Shown here piece after piece: positions 61,616 to 64,000 of a stretch of DNA of 64,000 bases. Location of the stretch: assembly GCA_029781595.1 (NCBI GenBank), contig JAKOWJ010000161.1, forward strand, positions 1 through 64,000. Reading direction: 5' to 3'. The translations under genes and the position numbers were made by a program. Origin of the DNA: Pseudomonadota bacterium (GTDB lineage: Bacteria; Pseudomonadota; Gammaproteobacteria; Burkholderiales; Usitatibacteraceae). Positions within the stretch are counted from its first letter, which is position 1. Each line of letters opens with the position of its first letter. The notes under the pieces were generated by a model, which ran no database searches, was not told the DNA's origin, and was given only the letters and a program-made list of their open reading frames with translations.

Positions 61616-63193
61616 ATGGCCGAGCCCGGCGCGTTCAAGCTCACCTACTCGACGATGTTCGACCCGCCCGAGGCGCTGCACGAGCGCTTCGAGGCGGCGC
61701 TCGCCGCCGTGCGCGGCCGGCTGGGCGCCCCGCACGCGATGCGCATCGGCGCCGAGGACCGCGCCGGGGCGGCGACGTTCGAGACGCGCTCGCCCATCGA
61801 CCGCGACTGGGTCCTCGGGCGCTTCCCGCTGGGCACGGCGCGCGACGTGAACGACGCGGTGGCCGCCGCGCGCGCCGCCTTCCGGCCGTGGGCCTCGCGC
61901 CCCTGGCCCGAGCGCGTGGCGCTGCTGCGCGAGGCCGCGCGCGTGATCGAGTCGCGCGTCTACGAGCTGGCCGCCGCCATGTCGCTGGAGGTGGGCAAGA
62001 ACCGCATGGAATCCCTGGGCGAGGTGCAGGAGACCGCCGACCTCTTCTCGTGGTACTGCGACGAGATGGAGGAGAACGGCGGGTTCGTGCGCTTCCTGCC
62101 CGACGACCCGGTGCCGGGCCACGCGAGCCGCAACCGGTCGGTGCTCCGGCCCCACGGCGTGTGGGCCGTGGTCGCGCCGTTCAACTTCCCCATGGCGCTC
62201 GCCGGCGGGCCGCTCGCCGCCGCGCTCGTGGCGGGCAACACCGTGGTCTTCAAGGTCGCGAGCGACACCGCCTGGTGCGGCGCGCTGCTCATGGAGTGCC
62301 TGCGCGAGGCGGGCCTGCCCGACGGCGTGGCCAACCACGTGACGGGCCCGGGAGGCGAGGTGGGCGAGGCGCTCGCCGGCCACCCGGACGTGGCCGGCAT
62401 CACCTTCACCGGCTCGGGCGAGGTGGGCCTCGCCATCGTGCGCCGCTTCGCCGCCGGCCGCTGGCCGAGGCCCTGCATCGCCGAGATGGGCGGCAAGAAC
62501 CCGGTCGTCGTCACGCGCCACGCGGACCTCGACCGCGCCGCCACCGGCATCTTCCGCTCCGCCTTCGGCCTGCAGGGGCAGAAGTGCTCGGCGGCCTCGC
62601 GCGTGCTGGTCGAGCGGCCGGTCCGGGACGAACTGGCCGCGCGCCTCTCGCAGCTCGCCGCGGGCGCGAGCGTGGGCGACCCCACGCGCCGCGAGAACTG
62701 GATGGGCCCGGTGATCAGCGCCGCGGCGCTGGCGCGCTACGAGCGCGTCGTGGCGCAGGCGGCGGGCGAGGGCTCGGTGCTCGCGGGCGGGCGGCGCCTC
62801 ACGGACGCCGGCCGCGAGCGCGGCTGGTTCGTCGCCCCCACCGTCGCCACCGCGCCGTGGGCCTCGTCCCTGTGGCGCGACGAGCACTTCCTGCCCTTCG
62901 TGCTGGTGGGCGCGGTGGATTCGCTGGACGAGGCGATCGCCCGCGCCAACGACACGGGCTACGGCCTCACGGCGGGCTTCTACGGCGCGCCGGGCGAGGT
63001 CGACGCCTTCCTCGGCGCCATCGAGGCGGGCGTGGTCTACGTGAACCGGCCGCAGGGCGCCACCACCGGCGCCTGGCCCGGCTACCAGCCCTTCGGCGGC
63101 TGGAAGGGCTCGGGCTCCACCGGCAAGAACATCGGCTCGTTCTACTACCTGCCGCAGTACCTGCGCGAGCAGTCGCAGACTGTCGTGGAGTGA
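61616..63193 (+). CDS. NAD(P)-dependent aldehyde dehydrogenase (P5C dehydrogenase-like)
   Basis: 525 aa. Active-site Asn in PFNFPMALAGGP, cofactor segment FTGSGEVGL, Glu in IAEMGGKNPVVV and nucleophile Cys in GQKCSAASRV. The sequence and the C-terminus (QPFGGWKGSGSTGKNIGSFYYLPQYLREQ) resemble the 1-pyrroline-5-carboxylate dehydrogenase (RocA) subgroup. RBS GGAGGA precedes ATG 61616. Follows the Bug-like gene by 26 nt; they could share a transcript. Confidence 0.87.
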   Translation: MAEPGAFKLTYSTMFDPPEALHERFEAALAAVRGRLGAPHAMRIGAEDRAGAATFETRSPIDRDWVLGRFPLGTARDVNDAVAAARAAFRPWASRPWPERVALLREAARVIESRVYELAAAMSLEVGKNRMESLGEVQETADLFSWYCDEMEENGGFVRFLPDDPVPGHASRNRSVLRPHGVWAVVAPFNFPMALAGGPLAAALVAGNTVVFKVASDTAWCGALLMECLREAGLPDGVANHVTGPGGEVGEALAGHPDVAGITFTGSGEVGLAIVRRFAAGRWPRPCIAEMGGKNPVVVTRHADLDRAATGIFRSAFGLQGQKCSAASRVLVERPVRDELAARLSQLAAGASVGDPTRRENWMGPVISAAALARYERVVAQAAGEGSVLAGGRRLTDAGRERGWFVAPTVATAPWASSLWRDEHFLPFVLVGAVDSLDEAIARANDTGYGLTAGFYGAPGEVDAFLGAIEAGVVYVNRPQGATTGAWPGYQPFGGWKGSGSTGKNIGSFYYLPQYLREQSQTVVE

Positions 63194-63217
63194 GCGCGAC
63201 GGCGACCGCGCGCTCGG

Positions 63218-63223
63218 TATAAT
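63218..63223 (+). promoter_or_regulatory. Consensus -10 hexamer (TATAAT) before the DUF4178 gene
   Basis: Perfect TATAAT in the 85-nt gap after the aldehyde dehydrogenase; -35 not recognisable. It would give a leader of ~50 nt. Confidence 0.5.
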
Positions 63224-63278
63224 CGCCGCACGGCCGCGCGCGGCGCGCGCGGCGGGCACCGGCGCCAGGGAGGAGCGG

Positions 63279-64000
63279 GTGGCGATCGAGAACAGACCGG
63301 GAACGCGCATGGCCACCTGCCCCTCGTGCGGCGGGCCGCTGCGCTTCCGCGGCGCCTCCTCGATCGTGGCGGTCTGCGCGTACTGCAAGTCCACGCTCGT
63401 GCGCGACGGCGCGAGGCTGGAGGACATCGGCAAGCAGGCCGACCTCCTCGAGGACGACTCCCCGATCCAGCTGGGCACCGGCGGGCGCTACCGCGGCGAG
63501 CGCTTCGCCGTGGTGGGCCGCATCCAGTACCGCTACCCGGCGGGCCTGTGGAGCGAGTGGCACGCGCTCTTCGACAACGGGCGCAGCGGCTGGCTCTCCG
63601 ACGCGAGCCGCGAGTACACGATGACCTTCCTCGCGCCGCCGGCGCCGGTGCCTCCCCACGAGTCGCTGCGGCCCGGCCAGGCGCTCTCCCTGGCCGGCGA
63701 CCGCTACAGCGTCGCGGACCTGGAGAGCGCCGAGGTGATCGCGGGCGAGGGCGAGCTGCCGTTCCGCTGGCAGTCGGGCTGGAAGGCGCCGGTGGCGGAC
63801 CTGCGCGGTGCCGGCACGCGCTTCGCCACCATCGACTACTCCGAGGACCCGCCGCACGTCTACCTGGGCGAGAAGCTGCCCTTCGAGGCCTTCGGCTTCG
63901 ACAACCTGCGCGACCCGGACCGGCCCGTCGAGCCGGGCGGCCGCGCCCTCGCCTTCAAGTGCGCCGGCTGCGGCGCGCCCATCGAGAAGAGCCTCGCCAC
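63279..64000 (+). CDS. DUF4178-domain protein with zinc ribbons (partial)
   Basis: Runs off the right edge with no stop in 240 codons. N-terminal zinc ribbon (CPSCGG...CAYCKS), then a DUF4178-like beta domain (RYRGERFAVVGRIQYRY, WSEWHALFDNGRSGWLSD) and the beginning of a further Cys pair (CAGCGAPI). The GTG at 63279 with GGAGGAG upstream looks like the true start; an in-frame ATG ten codons later is the alternative. Function unknown. Confidence 0.72.
   Translation, partial: MAIENRPGTRMATCPSCGGPLRFRGASSIVAVCAYCKSTLVRDGARLEDIGKQADLLEDDSPIQLGTGGRYRGERFAVVGRIQYRYPAGLWSEWHALFDNGRSGWLSDASREYTMTFLAPPAPVPPHESLRPGQALSLAGDRYSVADLESAEVIAGEGELPFRWQSGWKAPVADLRGAGTRFATIDYSEDPPHVYLGEKLPFEAFGFDNLRDPDRPVEPGGRALAFKCAGCGAPIEKSLA

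Overview
The window is about 70 % G+C, is densely packed, and looks like the chromosome of a betaproteobacterium (Burkholderiales-like). The evidence is the 23S/5S rRNA sequence, three tripartite-tricarboxylate (Bug) receptors, a DUF3149 protein, a YbeL-type zinc ribbon protein, a double-length UvrA, and homoprotocatechuate-type hydratase and aldolase genes. I cannot name a genus. I see no phage, insertion sequence, tRNA or CRISPR array.

Layout. 1-385: end of an rRNA operon (23S tail, 5S, strong terminator). 464-6159: CHASE2 adenylate cyclase, two tandem secreted FecR-like paralogues, and an exported caspase-like protein with MORN repeats. 6193-6402: a tiny basic ORF with its own promoter and terminator. 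6423-19085 (minus): pepN, rhlE (apparently with an AUC start), an nnrU-like gene coupled to an orphan peptide-binding protein, and a 1907-aa UvrA. 19317-23610 (plus): ABC exporter operon (ATPase, FtsX-like permease, HlyD adaptor) with stop/start overlaps. 23624-32403: mnmC, a CnoX-like thioredoxin, a thioesterase, a DUF3149 protein, an S41-like protein, a carboxymuconolactone decarboxylase family protein, a diguanylate cyclase, a Bug receptor and an MlaF-like ATPase. 32445-38952: NYN-LOTUS RNA-binding protein, sialidase-like lipoprotein, YIP1 membrane protein, and a four-gene operon (YbeL-like, UspA, GNAT, nitrilase). 39280-43538: two small ORFs, ettA, and a divergent EamA transporter/LysR pair. 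43588-49279: degenerate cyclase plus Ser/Thr kinase, UbiA/MenA-type prenyltransferase, cyclic-nucleotide-binding protein, omega-aminotransferase and a secreted protein of unknown function. 49341-56511: AEC transporter, then a catabolic island (Bug receptor, RidA, LigI-like amidohydrolase, FAH protein, HpaH, HpaI) divergent from a flavin-reductase-like gene and an IclR regulator. 56522-64000: SDR, 82-aa protein, aldo/keto reductase, metallo-hydrolase, lipoprotein, YkgJ-type protein with a coupled Bug receptor, aldehyde dehydrogenase, and the start of a DUF4178 protein.

Themes. Second-messenger and stress signalling recurs: a class III cyclase, a dead cyclase fused to a PEGA-like domain beside a kinase, a stand-alone cNMP-binding domain, a diguanylate cyclase, and an exported caspase. 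The second theme is catabolism of an aromatic or lactone-type acid by the island at 50-56.5 kb. Genes are packed tightly. At least seven same-strand pairs overlap by 4 nt (ATGA or GTGA), and most convergent pairs are separated by 13 nt or less or overlap.
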